Of a DNA stretch of 48,772 nucleotides, positions 33,542 to 43,533 are shown piece by piece. The translations under genes and the position numbers were made by a program. The notes under the pieces are model-generated. The model was not told the origin of the DNA. It searched no databases and was given only the letters and a program-made list of their open reading frames with translations. The stretch comes from Deltaproteobacteria bacterium. GTDB lineage: Bacteria > Desulfobacterota > Desulfobacteria > Desulfobacterales > Desulfosarcinaceae. Numbering within the stretch: the first letter of the stretch is position 1; each line of letters starts with the position of its first letter. The DNA lies in assembly GCA_002747175.1 (NCBI GenBank), contig PDTK01000038.1:1-48772 (forward strand), in the 5' to 3' direction.

Positions 33542-33590
33542 CTGTAATCGCTCGTGGGATTCTTTTGAGATCCGCACGCGAGAATCAACA
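33542..33590 (-). repeat. Dispersed repeat D1, copy c (core only)
   Basis: TGTAATCGCTCGTGGGATTC continues as TTTTGAGATCCGCACGCGAG and AATCAACA, nearly identical to the ends of copies a and b. Only the stem-loop core is present. It lies about 100 bases past the selenoprotein gene, beyond that gene's terminator. The flanking 33392-33541 stretch has no supported gene; it contains a GTAGAC/GTCTAC hairpin. Confidence 0.75.
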
Positions 33591-33649
33591 TAAGAACAAC
33601 CTATTCGTTGCACGTCCGAACGAAGCGCCGGAATGGAAAAAACAACGTA

Positions 33650-33678
33650 AAAAGGCGGCCCGATGAAGGCCGCCTTTT
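33650..33678 (-). terminator. Terminator of the HesB-like gene
   Basis: On the minus strand an 11-bp stem AAAAGGCGGCC/GGCCGCCTTTT with a 7-base loop is followed by a T-run. It lies 18 bases beyond the stop codon. Confidence 0.85.
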
Positions 33679-33696
33679 GTTGATGCTTAAAAACGA

Positions 33697-34011
33697 TCAG
33701 GCACAGCAGGATCCCTGGGTGCCGCAACTGGTACAACCAGAGCCAAAGTCCAGGGCGCAATCCAGTTTGAACCCATGCATCTGGAAATCAACCTTGATGG
33801 GCTGGGCCTTCTCAAGAAAATCGGTATTGACGATGAACTGATAGCCATCCACGTCAAACGTTTTATCGGTATCGGCAGGCTCATCCAGAGCCATGGCCAG
33901 GCCGGGGCCGCCTCAGCCGCCTTCGTTGAGGAAAATCCGGATCGGTTTCACATCTTTCCCTTTGAAATATTCGGCGATTTGCTGGACTGCCGGCTGTGTG
34001 ACTTCGAGCAT
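33697..34011 (-). CDS. HesB/IscA-like selenoprotein (in-frame TGA read as selenocysteine)
   Basis: An A-type iron-sulfur carrier-like protein of 104 residues. Read from the ATG at 34011 (GGAGGG upstream), the frame gives RIFLNEGG, a TGA at 33913-33915 (codon 33), then GGPGLAMALDEP and a C-terminus ending CTSCGTQGSCCA. Protein-like sequence of one family runs on both sides of the TGA, and HesB-like proteins with Sec at this GGUGGP position are a known bacterial selenoprotein family. A stem GGCTC/GAGCC with loop TGGAT starts about 20 bases after the TGA and could be the SECIS. Gene callers will report only the part from the internal ATG at 33894. Confidence 0.88.
33874..33898 (-). promoter_or_regulatory. 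Candidate bacterial SECIS hairpin
   Basis: Within the HesB-like coding region, GGC CAT GGCTC TGGAT GAGCC T GCC can fold into a two-part stem with a 5-base loop containing GG. Its distance from the TGA (loop about 26-30 bases downstream) is in the range used by SelB. Bacterial SECIS elements vary widely, so sequence alone does not prove it. Confidence 0.5.
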
Positions 34012-34083
34012 GATACCCTCCTTAAAGTGAAAATCAGTCCGTAAATGGATACGGACAGTGTACGCGGTTGGTTTCAGGCAGTA

Positions 34084-34112
34084 AAACTAACCATGGGTAT
34101 CGATTTTGTCAA
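34084..34112 (-). promoter_or_regulatory. Candidate promoter of the HesB-like gene
   Basis: On the minus strand TTGACA, 17 bases, TAGTTT. The -35 box is perfect, the -10 moderate. It ends about 70 bases before the start codon. Confidence 0.5.
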
Positions 34113-34231
34113 TCCCTTGCAGATAACGACTTCGATTTCGTCATTTGCGGTTACCCGACAAAGCACGTTCAAAGCCGACATGGAGGATGTTGGCGCTGGG
34201 GGTCACCGGATACATCAATGATATAAAAAAG

Positions 34232-34771
34232 CTAGGATTCGCCCCCGGATAAAAGGGCACGATTGTAAACATCCAAAAACTTGTCTGAAAACAGGACAAA
34301 AAGCACTTTTTCAGGCATGTCGTGACGTTCCAAAAAATCAATGCAGGTATTTACGGCGATTTTACACGCATCGGTCACGGGGTATCCGTACACCCCGCAA
34401 CTGATTGCAGGAAAGGCGACGGATCGCAGGGCATGCTGCCTGGCCAGGGTCAGACTGTTTGTATAGCATTCAGCCAGCAAACGGGAATCTTCAAGACGGC
34501 CCTGGTAAACCGGCCCCACGGTGTGGATCACATGTTTTGCAGGCAGGCGATAGCCGCCGGTGATGCGGGCCTCGCCGGTGGGACAACCGCCGAGGGTGCG
34601 GCATTCGGCCAGCAGTTCGGGGCCTGCGGCGCGATGGATGGCGCCATCGACGCCACCGCCGCCCAGCAGTGTGTTGTTGGCCGCGTTGACGATGGCATCC
34701 ACGGCCAAAGTTGTGATATCGCCCTGGCGGGCTTGCAACCGATCAATCGACAGGAACCGATTATCATTCAT
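34232..34771 (-). CDS. Macro-domain protein (ADP-ribose/O-acetyl-ADP-ribose hydrolase type)
   Basis: A single macro domain of 179 residues, of the MacroD/YmdB type. The ligand-binding signatures are present: [30 protein letters not shown] and, later, [11 protein letters not shown]. Such enzymes remove ADP-ribose or acetyl groups from O-acetyl-ADP-ribose or modified proteins. GAGGAG lies just before the ATG. The zinc-ribbon gene lies immediately upstream on the same strand, and the two may form an operon, though no functional link is known. Confidence 0.93.
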   Translation of the reverse strand: MNDNRFLSIDRLQARQGDITTLAVDAIVNAANNTLLGGGGVDGAIHRAAGPELLAECRTLGGCPTGEARITGGYRLPAKHVIHTVGPVYQGRLEDSRLLAECYTNSLTLARQHALRSVAFPAISCGVYGYPVTDACKIAVNTCIDFLERHDMPEKVLFVLFSDKFLDVYNRALLSGGES

Positions 34772-34808
34772 GCGTCTCCTCCCTCACATGGCTCTCATCA
34801 CGCCCAGC

Positions 34809-35303
34809 TTACAAATCATACAATGTCTCGTCCCGCTCCGGCGCCCGGCGAGAGGTTCCGCCGTCCTTGCCCTTTTTCCCAGCCATCAAAAACGGGTCTT
34901 CATTTTCCAGTAGATCTCCCATCTCCGCCTCGATCTGTTCCGGATCCTCGCCGCTTTCCATCCGCCGCAGCGCCTCCTGCATGCCGTCGCCCAACGCCAT
35001 ACCGGTCATGTCCGTCAATTTGCGCATGAGATCGGCGGCCTGACGCGGATCGTCTTCATTGATACGGTCCGCTTCACCGGCCAGCATCTGCATGGCCTTT
35101 TCCATTTTGGACGCGTCAAAGGGCAGATCTTCACCGTCATCAGCCTCCTTGGCCTTACCGGTAAAGGCGAAGGCGGACATCTGGCGCTCCAGCTTTCTTT
35201 TTTTGCATCGCGGGCAGTCGGGCGTTTTGGAAGTATTGATCGTTTTTGAAAAAAAATTGAACAAGGTGTTGCAGCCCGGACAATAAAACTCATAAATCGG
35301 CAT
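34809..35303 (-). CDS. FmdB-type zinc-ribbon protein
   Basis: A 164-residue protein opening with the FmdB-style ribbon MPIYEFYCPGC, then CPRCKKRKLERQ: two CxxC pairs for one zinc. The remainder is acidic and helical, with a Gly/Met-rich centre (TDMTGMALGDGMQEALRRMESGEDPEQIEAEM) and a charged end. Related proteins of similar length occur in Desulfobacterota without assigned function; regulation or metal binding are guesses. GGAG precedes the ATG. The gap to the macro-domain gene is 37 bases. Confidence 0.82.
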   Translation of the reverse strand: MPIYEFYCPGCNTLFNFFSKTINTSKTPDCPRCKKRKLERQMSAFAFTGKAKEADDGEDLPFDASKMEKAMQMLAGEADRINEDDPRQAADLMRKLTDMTGMALGDGMQEALRRMESGEDPEQIEAEMGDLLENEDPFLMAGKKGKDGGTSRRAPERDETLYDL

Positions 35304-35630
35304 CTTCGCTCCATGGTCGAATGGTGTTCGAAATCTCGCGTTGCCAAGGGATCGCAGTAAAGTGCTACGGCTTCACCCCTGGCACCTTGACTCTGACTCC
35401 CCCCGGCTTTTGCAACGCTGGGTGTTACTGGGTGCGTATCCATAAATATTACGCAGCCGACCTGGTCCTGTCAACCGTACCTGCCGTATGAAAAATGTCC
35501 CAAGAATGTATAGAATTACTATAATTACAACATATTGTGGAACATTTCAATTCGATGCGAACGCTTCAGGCGGCAGTTGACTTGGTATCGGCCTTCTGCT
35601 ATGGCAGCGACCAACTTGAAACGGTTAGTT
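35304..35630. other. Divergent region upstream of ndk
   Basis: Separates the leftward zinc-ribbon gene from ndk. It has a TATAAT at 35520-35525 with no good -35 at the proper distance. Overlapping short frames are not convincing. Confidence 0.4.
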
Positions 35631-35664
35631 TCGTGCCCGTCCGGAAATGGCCAAACACTAGTTT
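35631..35664 (-). repeat. Dispersed repeat D2, copy e (internally deleted)
   Basis: On the minus strand CTAGTGTTTGGCCATTTCCGG is followed by ACGGGCAC. Head and tail match other D2 copies, but the middle (CCAGAAATAGGCAAA) is missing. It ends about 30 bases before ndk. Confidence 0.6.
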
Positions 35665-35694
35665 AAACATCAACACGTTGAAAGGAAAACGACT

Positions 35695-36114
35695 ATGCAA
35701 AGAACGCTATCAATTGTCAAACCGGATGGCGTGGCCCGCGGCCTGATCGGAGAAGTCGTCAAACGCCTGGAGTCCAACGATCTCAAAATTATAGCCATGA
35801 AGATGATCCACATGACCAAGGCCCAGGCCGAAGGATTTTATGCGGTTCACCGCGAACGCCCCTTTTTCGGAGACCTGACCGATTTTATGTCTTCGGGACC
35901 GGCCGTGGTCATGGTTTTGGAAGGTGAAGATGCCATCTCCCGTTACCGGGATCTCATGGGCGCCACCAATTACAAAGATGCGGCCAAGGGCACCATCCGG
36001 CATGATTTCGCCACCGATATCGAGAAAAACGTGGTCCACGGTTCAGATGCCCCGGAGACCGCTGCGTTCGAAATCGGATATTTTTTCAATGCCTTTGAAA
36101 TCAACCCGCGATGA
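35695..36114 (+). CDS. ndk: Nucleoside-diphosphate kinase
   Basis: Balances nucleoside triphosphate pools by phosphate transfer through a histidine intermediate. The length of 139 residues is normal. Motifs are [17 protein letters not shown] at the N-terminus and the active-site [12 protein letters not shown] with the phosphorylated histidine near residue 117. AAAGGA precedes the ATG. The stop overlaps the start of trmJ (ATGA), so the two are translationally coupled. Confidence 0.98.
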   Translation: MQRTLSIVKPDGVARGLIGEVVKRLESNDLKIIAMKMIHMTKAQAEGFYAVHRERPFFGDLTDFMSSGPAVVMVLEGEDAISRYRDLMGATNYKDAAKGTIRHDFATDIEKNVVHGSDAPETAAFEIGYFFNAFEINPR

Positions 36115-36839
36115 CCGTCGGCATTTCCCACGACAACGTCAGCATCATTTTGCAGCGGCCCCGCTATCCCGAAAATATCGGATCCGCTGCCCGGGCCATG
36201 TGCAATATGGGGTTCACCCGTCTGATCGTGGTGGATCCCGGGATCTGGGATGAAGTCCGCATCCGACGTCTGGCCACCCACACGGCGGAATCCGTTGTGG
36301 ACAACATGAAGCGCTTCGACAACCTGGCCGATGCCCTGGCCCCATTCGGCCATGTGGTCGGGACCACCGCACGATTGGGCGGTCAGCGGCAGGTACTCAA
36401 GTCCCCCGATTTTCTCGCCCGGCACCTGATCCCCATATCCAGGAACAATGCGGTGGCCATCCTGTTCGGATCGGAGGACCGGGGGCTGACCAACGAAGAT
36501 CTCAAATACTGCCACCAACTGGTCAACATTCCCACCGCAGGCTTCACATCGCTGAATCTGGCCCAGGCCGTCATGGTGATCTGCTATTGCCTCTCCACGG
36601 CCGCCACACCCGAGCCGCCCGCGTTCACGCCCCGCTTGGCCAAACGCATTGAACTGGATCAGATGTACACCAAACTGACCGACGCCCTGATTCGTATCGG
36701 ATACGTTAAACCGGACAACCCCGATTATTGGATGATCCGCATCCGGCGTTTTTTCAGCCGGTTGCAGCTACGCGCCGGTGAGGTCAGCATGATCTGCGGA
36801 ATCTGCAGGCAAATTCAGCGGTACGGTGACGAGGAATGA
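36111..36839 (+). CDS. trmJ: TrmJ-type tRNA 2'-O-ribose methyltransferase (SpoU family)
   Basis: A knotted (SPOUT) methyltransferase of 242 residues. The three SpoU motifs are present: [31 protein letters not shown] and [14 protein letters not shown]. TrmJ methylates position 32 of the anticodon loop; a related rRNA or tRNA target is possible, so I rank TrmJ as likely rather than certain. The start overlaps the ndk stop by four bases. Its last 25 bases overlap the end of the ABC ATPase gene on the other strand. Confidence 0.88.
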   Translation: MTVGISHDNVSIILQRPRYPENIGSAARAMCNMGFTRLIVVDPGIWDEVRIRRLATHTAESVVDNMKRFDNLADALAPFGHVVGTTARLGGQRQVLKSPDFLARHLIPISRNNAVAILFGSEDRGLTNEDLKYCHQLVNIPTAGFTSLNLAQAVMVICYCLSTAATPEPPAFTPRLAKRIELDQMYTKLTDALIRIGYVKPDNPDYWMIRIRRFFSRLQLRAGEVSMICGICRQIQRYGDEE

Positions 36840-38458
36840 ATATATGAATGATGGCAGACCGCTTCGCCGGGATGATTGAACGCATGCTTCGCCTGTCGTC
36901 CTTTCAGCTTACGTCCCTCTCCCTGCTTCAATTTTTTCTCATCGTCCACAGGCCCGCATCCCACCACCCTGCCCCGGTCTAACATTAATCGGTGTGTCAT
37001 ACACCCCGGCATCTCCTGCGCATGGTGCGTCACGAAAAGCAGGCTGGTATGTTCGCTGAGTCCGATGGATTCCACCAGGTTCAGCACCCTTCGTCGATTG
37101 GCCGCATCCAGACCACTGCATGGTTCGTCCAGGATCAGCACCTGAGGGGATTTGACCATGGCCCGGGCGATGAGAACCATCTGGCGTTGTCCCTGGGAAA
37201 GCTGGTCGAAAAAGGTCCCGGAACAGGCACCCAAGCCCAGCCGCTCTAACCATTCCCCCGCAATCCGCCGCTGGTCCGGTCCGCAATGGCGGTACAGACC
37301 CACCGAATCGAAAAAACCGGAACAGACCACATCCATGGCCGATATGCGTTTTTGATAGCCGCTGGCCAGGTCGTGACTGACCACCCCCAGCCGCCGTCGG
37401 ACGGTTCCCAGGCTCTGCTCTGTGCCCCTTGATTTGCCGAAAAGCCGGATATGGTTGGCATGGACCTGCAGGCAGTCGCCAGTGATCAGCTTCAGCAGTG
37501 TGGATTTACCAGCACCGTTGGGTCCCGTAACGGCCCAATGCTCCCCTGTACGGACTGCCCAGGACAACCGGTCCAGCACAAGGCTATCGCCGTAGCGAAC
37601 CGTTACCCGATGCATTTCGATCAATACATCGGACCCATTCGCCGGGGCATGGGCAGACAGTTTCACCGTTGATTGCGTTCTTAAAGGCAGGGCTGGATGC
37701 GATTCCGGCATGGTGGCTCCGGTAAGAACCAAAGGCGGAGCTGCCGGCCTTTTGTGGATCGGCCCGGCACATTCGATCCGTCCATCGGCCAGGGTCAACA
37801 GGTGGCTGGTGGTGCTGAGCATCTCCTCGGCCTGATGCACGATCAGGATCATGGTCAAACCGCAAACGGCCAGCTCGTCAAGCACGGCCTGCAGTTCACG
37901 CCGTCCGGATCCATCCAACCCTTCAAAAGGCTCGTCCAGAATCAGCAGCTTGGGTTGTTGAATCAGTTCTCGGGCCAGCAGGACACGGCTCATTTCACCG
38001 GTGGAAATCGCCATCAGCGGTTTGTCCATTAACGGCCCCAACCGCAGGCGGTTACCGATTTCCATGGCAGGGGGGACTGGGTCTTCGGTATGCGGTTGAT
38101 GAAAAGGATGGCCGGCCAGCCACTGTCGGACCGTGGTGGCATCGTTGAAACGGCCGGCAAAACCACGTGATTGATCCAGCCGGCGTTCCTGACGCCATAT
38201 TTCCCTGCGTTCGTCGCTGGACACGTAGGCGATCGCCTGGGTCGGTGTCAATACGCCAAAGCCGTGATACCGGATGGCGCCGCGCACTACGGGCAGCAAT
38301 CCGGCAACAGCCTTGGCCAGGGTGGTCTTACCCGCTCCGTTGGGACCGGTCACGACCCATTGTTCGCCCAGATCGATCCGCCATGACGAACCGGCCAGCA
38401 GCCACCGGTCCCGGAGCCTTACCGTAATAGCATCGACGCTGATCAGGGGAACGGGCAT
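36815..38458 (-). CDS. Tandem ABC ATPase (ModF/PhrA-like)
   Basis: Two ATPase modules in one 547-residue chain with no membrane segments. Walker A loops are GPNGAGKTT and GPNGAGKST. Signature motifs are ISTGEMSRVL and LSQGQRQMVL, and Walker B runs LLILDEPFEGLD and LILDEPCSGLD. This resembles ModF of molybdate operons, but no modABC gene is near, so the job is open. The start is taken at 38458, preceded by AGGTG. The C-terminal tail (about 45 residues after GCGPVDDEKK) is basic and probably disordered. It follows leuB by 34 bases on the same strand. Confidence 0.88.
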   Translation of the reverse strand: MPVPLISVDAITVRLRDRWLLAGSSWRIDLGEQWVVTGPNGAGKTTLAKAVAGLLPVVRGAIRYHGFGVLTPTQAIAYVSSDERREIWRQERRLDQSRGFAGRFNDATTVRQWLAGHPFHQPHTEDPVPPAMEIGNRLRLGPLMDKPLMAISTGEMSRVLLARELIQQPKLLILDEPFEGLDGSGRRELQAVLDELAVCGLTMILIVHQAEEMLSTTSHLLTLADGRIECAGPIHKRPAAPPLVLTGATMPESHPALPLRTQSTVKLSAHAPANGSDVLIEMHRVTVRYGDSLVLDRLSWAVRTGEHWAVTGPNGAGKSTLLKLITGDCLQVHANHIRLFGKSRGTEQSLGTVRRRLGVVSHDLASGYQKRISAMDVVCSGFFDSVGLYRHCGPDQRRIAGEWLERLGLGACSGTFFDQLSQGQRQMVLIARAMVKSPQVLILDEPCSGLDAANRRRVLNLVESIGLSEHTSLLFVTHHAQEMPGCMTHRLMLDRGRVVGCGPVDDEKKLKQGEGRKLKGRQAKHAFNHPGEAVCHHSYIHSSSPYR

Positions 38459-38492
38459 GGCGCACCTAATGAATGCTGTCGATTTTGACCCA

Positions 38493-39572
<1,080 letters not shown>

Positions 39573-39672
39573 TTATAACCATCCAAATTTATTTATAATG
39601 TTTACGATAGGAGCGGATCATAAAAGGTTGGGCCGGCTTTGTCAACCGAATGATGCAAATGCATTTTCCGCA

Positions 39673-41022
39673 TCACTTTCCTTCGGACGATTTCGTCGCC
39701 TGCCGTCTTTTCTTCAGCAGCCAGTCAATGGCACCGGCGGGGTCCGGTTGGGCCATTGCGCGGTTATCCGTAGCCGTCTCTGGCCGGTCGGCGGAAGGAT
39801 TCTGGGCAGGCGGCGTTTGTATGCCGGTCAGCCGAAGCACGGGTGGTTGGCTGGGTGTTCGCAGCGGCAGGAATTCGGTCGCATATCCATCCGGTCCGTC
39901 GGACGCATCCCGGGCTTGGGTGATGGTGCCGACGCTCTTGGCGGATTCTGCATCTTCGATCATTTTGGGCGCGTTTTCGGAGAGCTCGGCCGGTGGCCAG
40001 ATGGTTTCACGGAGATCGACAGCCCACAGGACCATGCGCGATCCCCAGGATTCTGCAATCAGGTAGAGACCGCCGCCCCCCAGCATGAAGGTCAGAAGAA
40101 GCAGCCCCGCAAGCCGGCCCGGTGACAACCATGCCCAGCGTGAACGGGTAATGGGACGGTAGGTGGGGGGGTGGGCCGATGCGCGGATATTGTGGGATGT
40201 TTCCTGCGATGGGGCCTCTACGCTGAAGGAAATCCGGTCGCGGCACTGGCTGACAATCCGCCGGTTGATGGTCCGTTGGGCCAACTGTGAAGCGAAAAAC
40301 ATGGCCAGATCACAAATAATGTTGATCTGCCGGGGAAAACCGCTGGAAAAATCGTAGACTTCGTCCATGGCCGCACTGGAAAAGATTTCGTATCCGGCCC
40401 CGGCGACCTTCAAACGGTGGCGGATATAATCGCAGGTTTCATCCCGGTCCAAAGGGTCGATGTTATAGGTGATGGTGATTCGCCGCATCAGGGCCCGGTT
40501 TTCCGGTTGCAATAAAATGCCGTTGAATTCGTTCTGCCCCACGAAGAAGATGTTGAGCAGTTTACTATCCTGCCGTTCCAGATTGGAAAGCAACCGGATC
40601 TCTTCCATGAGATCATGTTTCAGACGCTGGGCTTCATCAATGATCAGCAATACCGATTTGTGTTCTCGATGCGCGTCGCTGAGAAACCGGCTGAAGGGTT
40701 CGAGAAAATCACTTTTGGTGCGTACCTCAATGGGCAAACCGAAATAACGGGACACCATGCGATAAAAATCGTATTTGCTCAGCCCGGGATCGGGTATCTT
40801 GGCCGTATAACCTTTATCCTGTACGTCGTTCACCAAGCGGTTGATGAGCGTGGTCTTTCCGGTACCCACATCTCCGGTCAACAGCAAGAAGCCCTTGTTG
40901 TCCATCACGCCGTATTTCAATGTGGACAGCGCTTCACGATGCTTTTTCCCCATCCACAGGAAGCTGGGATCCGTGGTGATCTGGAAAGGCTTTTTGTCCA
41001 GGTTGAAAAAAGAATCGTACAT
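39673..41022 (-). CDS. GspA/ExeA-like AAA ATPase with membrane anchor
   Basis: A 449-residue ATPase. The N-terminus MYDSFFNLDKKPFQITTDPSFLW is typical of ExeA/GspA. Walker A is GDVGTGKTT (50-58), Walker B is LLIIDEAQ (125-132), and a single membrane helix lies near 303-323. The C-terminal 120 residues after it are Pro-rich and outside the cytoplasm by prediction; no peptidoglycan-binding domain is obvious. GspA pairs with GspB to place type II secretin; no gspB is here. The TAXI-type gene is 21 bases upstream, so the two are likely one operon. Confidence 0.9.
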   Translation of the reverse strand: MYDSFFNLDKKPFQITTDPSFLWMGKKHREALSTLKYGVMDNKGFLLLTGDVGTGKTTLINRLVNDVQDKGYTAKIPDPGLSKYDFYRMVSRYFGLPIEVRTKSDFLEPFSRFLSDAHREHKSVLLIIDEAQRLKHDLMEEIRLLSNLERQDSKLLNIFFVGQNEFNGILLQPENRALMRRITITYNIDPLDRDETCDYIRHRLKVAGAGYEIFSSAAMDEVYDFSSGFPRQINIICDLAMFFASQLAQRTINRRIVSQCRDRISFSVEAPSQETSHNIRASAHPPTYRPITRSRWAWLSPGRLAGLLLLTFMLGGGGLYLIAESWGSRMVLWAVDLRETIWPPAELSENAPKMIEDAESAKSVGTITQARDASDGPDGYATEFLPLRTPSQPPVLRLTGIQTPPAQNPSADRPETATDNRAMAQPDPAGAIDWLLKKRRQATKSSEGK

Positions 41023-41043
41023 GAATCGTCCCGGTTCGGCAAA

Positions 41044-42051
41044 TCAGGGTTGAAATACGGCCTCAATGGCATCGGCCACCGGATTGGGCTCATGGATAAA
41101 AGACGGCCCCGCACCTGTCGATGACACCGATGGGTTGAACCGCTGAACACATTTATAGCGATCCCAACCGGTTACCGTATATTTCAGGTCAACCGTTTTC
41201 CATGCAGGATGGCCGCTGCGTCGCAGCCAGTTCAGATTTTCTTTGATCAACGACGCCAGACGCCCGATGGTATAGCAATGCCGGTTGCGGAAATCATAAG
41301 CCACCATGACGGAACGGACCGCGACCGTTTCCACGGCGGTCTCCTGCCAGGGGTATCCCCCCGCCGGAATCGTCCAGACCGGATAAAATCCCCGGATATC
41401 CTTGTTGTCAACCGGAAGCAGATGCACATCGTCACCGGGAGCCAGGTCCGATGCAAGCCGCTCTGAAGGGAATCCGTCGATGATTATCATGGCATCGACG
41501 CGGCCTTCTTTGAGGGCCGCCAGGCTTTTTTCTTCGTCCATGCGTATCAGTTGCGCGGGAACGATGCCGGCAATTTCAAAGAGCAGCCGGCTGGTCAGGT
41601 AAGTCCCGTTGCGATCACTGCCCACGGCAATCCGTTTCCCCGCCATGTCCACGAAACGCCGGATCGATTTGTGGGCCAGCACGTGGACCGGTTGCATATG
41701 CAGCGGATAAACCCATTTGATTTTATCCGCGATGAGCTTCAACTCTGGATCGCCATCGACTTTGGCCACAAAGGCCAGCACATCGGATTGTACCAGGCCG
41801 ATATGGTTTCCGGGACGCTGGTAGACGGCATAGATATTTTCAACGGCACCGGCCGAATTGAACACGGCCACATGCAGATCATGCTGTTTGGCCATGGCCT
41901 TGATATCCATGCCCATCTGGTGGGCGGTGCTTCTCGGGTTACCGGTAATCAGGCCCAGGAACTGCTGATCGGCGCCGACGGTCGCAGCAGTCAGCAGGCA
42001 GACAACCAGCACCGCACCGCGCCATGCCATTGCAAGAAAACGCTTGATCAT
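41044..42051 (-). CDS. TAXI-family periplasmic solute-binding protein
   Basis: A 335-residue exported protein. The signal peptide is basic-hydrophobic (KRFLAMAWRGAVLVVCLLTAATVGA, cut after an Ala near 27). The mature part has TAXI wording: GLITGNPRSTAHQMGMDIKAMA, GLVQSDVLAFVAK, GKRIAVGSDRNGTYLTSRLL, and DAMIIIDGFPSERL. TAXI proteins usually feed TRAP transporters, but no TRAP permease gene is near. It is the first gene of a pair with the GspA-like ATPase. GAGG lies eight bases before the ATG. Confidence 0.9.
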   Translation of the reverse strand: MIKRFLAMAWRGAVLVVCLLTAATVGADQQFLGLITGNPRSTAHQMGMDIKAMAKQHDLHVAVFNSAGAVENIYAVYQRPGNHIGLVQSDVLAFVAKVDGDPELKLIADKIKWVYPLHMQPVHVLAHKSIRRFVDMAGKRIAVGSDRNGTYLTSRLLFEIAGIVPAQLIRMDEEKSLAALKEGRVDAMIIIDGFPSERLASDLAPGDDVHLLPVDNKDIRGFYPVWTIPAGGYPWQETAVETVAVRSVMVAYDFRNRHCYTIGRLASLIKENLNWLRRSGHPAWKTVDLKYTVTGWDRYKCVQRFNPSVSSTGAGPSFIHEPNPVADAIEAVFQP

Positions 42052-42387
42052 GGGTCAAACCTCATTGCCGATAAATGGTCAAACGGCAACTCGGATGGGT
42101 ATCGAAAAGTGCCCCGATGGTCTTTTGCGGCAGTCGATCTTTGAAACCGAATTTCTTTTCTTAGGTGTCTGGCCATGCGTGCCCTGGATTTTTACGGGAC
42201 GATACGATCATTGGATGGTGTAAAAAACATGATAGAGGAGTATACATTCGAGGTCAATACCAAAGCGTTGCGTTGGAATCGACTTGGCGGCGGTCCAAAG
42301 GTGTTTGCCACAAAGAAGGAAAAATCACAGACGACAGGCATCGGAAATCACATCACCTGGCCCAACGGGCGGTCAGTGTTTGCCACC
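42052..42387. other. Gap between the TAXI gene and the metal permease
   Basis: No supported gene. A plus-strand frame starting at 42175 runs into the permease complement and looks like a shadow. The gap should contain the promoter of the TAXI/GspA-like pair. Confidence 0.5.
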
Positions 42388-43533
42388 TCATGTTCCACCG
42401 GTGCACGGGTGTGTCTGATTTGCGGCGTTTCCCGATTCCGCCGCCGTTTCAGCCGGCTGTTTGTTCCACGGCCAGCGGCATGCGAAGAAACGCCAAAACG
42501 GCCGAACGGACAGGATCAGAATGAAAACCGCTGCGATCAGCTCGGCGGCATGGGGAATGGCCTCGCCGGCCTGGCCGACCACGGCCCGGGCGGAGACGCC
42601 AAGAAAGCGGTAAATCCCGTCTACCAACAATCCGAAAACCACCGCACAAATCGCAATGGCGCTCAGGTAAATGCCGGTTGCCCGACGCCCCAGAACGCGG
42701 ACCAGTACGGTCAGTGAAGTGACATTGGTGGCCGGGCCGGTCATCAGAAAAACCAATGCCACCCCCGGGCTGACGCCCTGCAGGATCAAGGTGGCCGCGA
42801 TGGGTGTCGAGGCCGTGGCACAGATGTAGATGGGGATGCCCACGCCCAACATGATCAGCATGGCACCCAGCCCGCCGCCCATGTACCGGCTCAACACGGA
42901 TTCCGGTATCATCACCGTAATGATGCCGGACAGCAGCAACCCGACGAAAAACCACACCGCCAGATCACCCCACACATCGGTGAAAGCAAAACGGAAGCCG
43001 GCCCGGATCTTCTCAGCGGGATTGTGATGGTTGCGGTGAACTTCCGGAGAGCAGTTCACCCCGTCGCAACAACCATCCACCGGACAGGTAAGGTCCGGCG
43101 CGATCTGCCGATCGGCATCCGGCTTCTTCAGCAGGTTCTCGGAAATCCCAGCGGCAAAGGCGGTGACAAAAGCGGCCACCGGCCGCACGATGGTCATGAT
43201 CGGATCCATCAGGGCATAGGTAATGGATATGGAATCCACCCCGGATTCAGGTGTGGAAATAAGAAATGAGGTCACGGCCCCATTGTTGGCCCCCTGTTTT
43301 TTAAGGGCCGCTGCGGCCGGCAGCACACCACAGGAACACAAGGGGATGGGAATGCCCATGAGCGAAGCCTTGAAAACCGACTTGAAACGTCCTTTCCCCA
43401 GGTGGCGCGATACCGCACCAGGATTGAGAAAAACACGCAACAGCCCACTGATGACCAGCCCGAAAATGATGAAAATCGCTGAATCGAGCAGTATCTCCCA
43501 GGATTCGAATAAAATGAGGCGGATCGGTGTCAT
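42388..43533 (-). CDS. SO_0444-type Cu/Zn efflux permease (DUF318/YraQ-like)
   Basis: An inner-membrane permease of 381 residues and about ten helices. The family motif PLCSCGVLPAA lies near 64-74 in one half, and GVGIPIYICATASTPIAA in the second. Between the halves is a Cys/His-rich loop (CPVDGCCDGVNCS, then HRNHH, about 150-170) suited to metal binding. It fits the SO_0444 family, which is linked with copper and zinc efflux. Its ATG overlaps the aldolase stop (ATGA), so it is coupled to that gene. Confidence 0.88.
   Translation of the reverse strand: MTPIRLILFESWEILLDSAIFIIFGLVISGLLRVFLNPGAVSRHLGKGRFKSVFKASLMGIPIPLCSCGVLPAAAALKKQGANNGAVTSFLISTPESGVDSISITYALMDPIMTIVRPVAAFVTAFAAGISENLLKKPDADRQIAPDLTCPVDGCCDGVNCSPEVHRNHHNPAEKIRAGFRFAFTDVWGDLAVWFFVGLLLSGIITVMIPESVLSRYMGGGLGAMLIMLGVGIPIYICATASTPIAATLILQGVSPGVALVFLMTGPATNVTSLTVLVRVLGRRATGIYLSAIAICAVVFGLLVDGIYRFLGVSARAVVGQAGEAIPHAAELIAAVFILILSVRPFWRFFACRWPWNKQPAETAAESGNAANQTHPCTGGT

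Noticed and set aside
33317..33760. 147-codon minus-strand frame across the repeats and the 3' end of the selenoprotein gene
   Set aside because: It crosses a terminator, a D1 copy and another gene's end in a different frame. Only its last 24 codons resemble anything.
33697..33894. Short 65-residue HesB-like protein starting at the internal ATG
   Set aside because: Upstream codons belong to the same domain and have a strong binding site, so this is the tail of the read-through protein.
33913..33915. TGA as a mutation that makes the HesB-like gene a pseudogene
   Set aside because: The rest of the gene is intact, and Sec at this exact position is typical of the family. It cannot be fully excluded without the sel genes.
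36815..38458. Naming the tandem ABC ATPase modF
   Set aside because: No molybdate transport gene is near; similarity to ModF is structural only.
42175..42717. Plus-strand frame of 180 codons before and across the permease end
   Set aside because: More than half is antisense to the permease; the first part has no recognisable domain.
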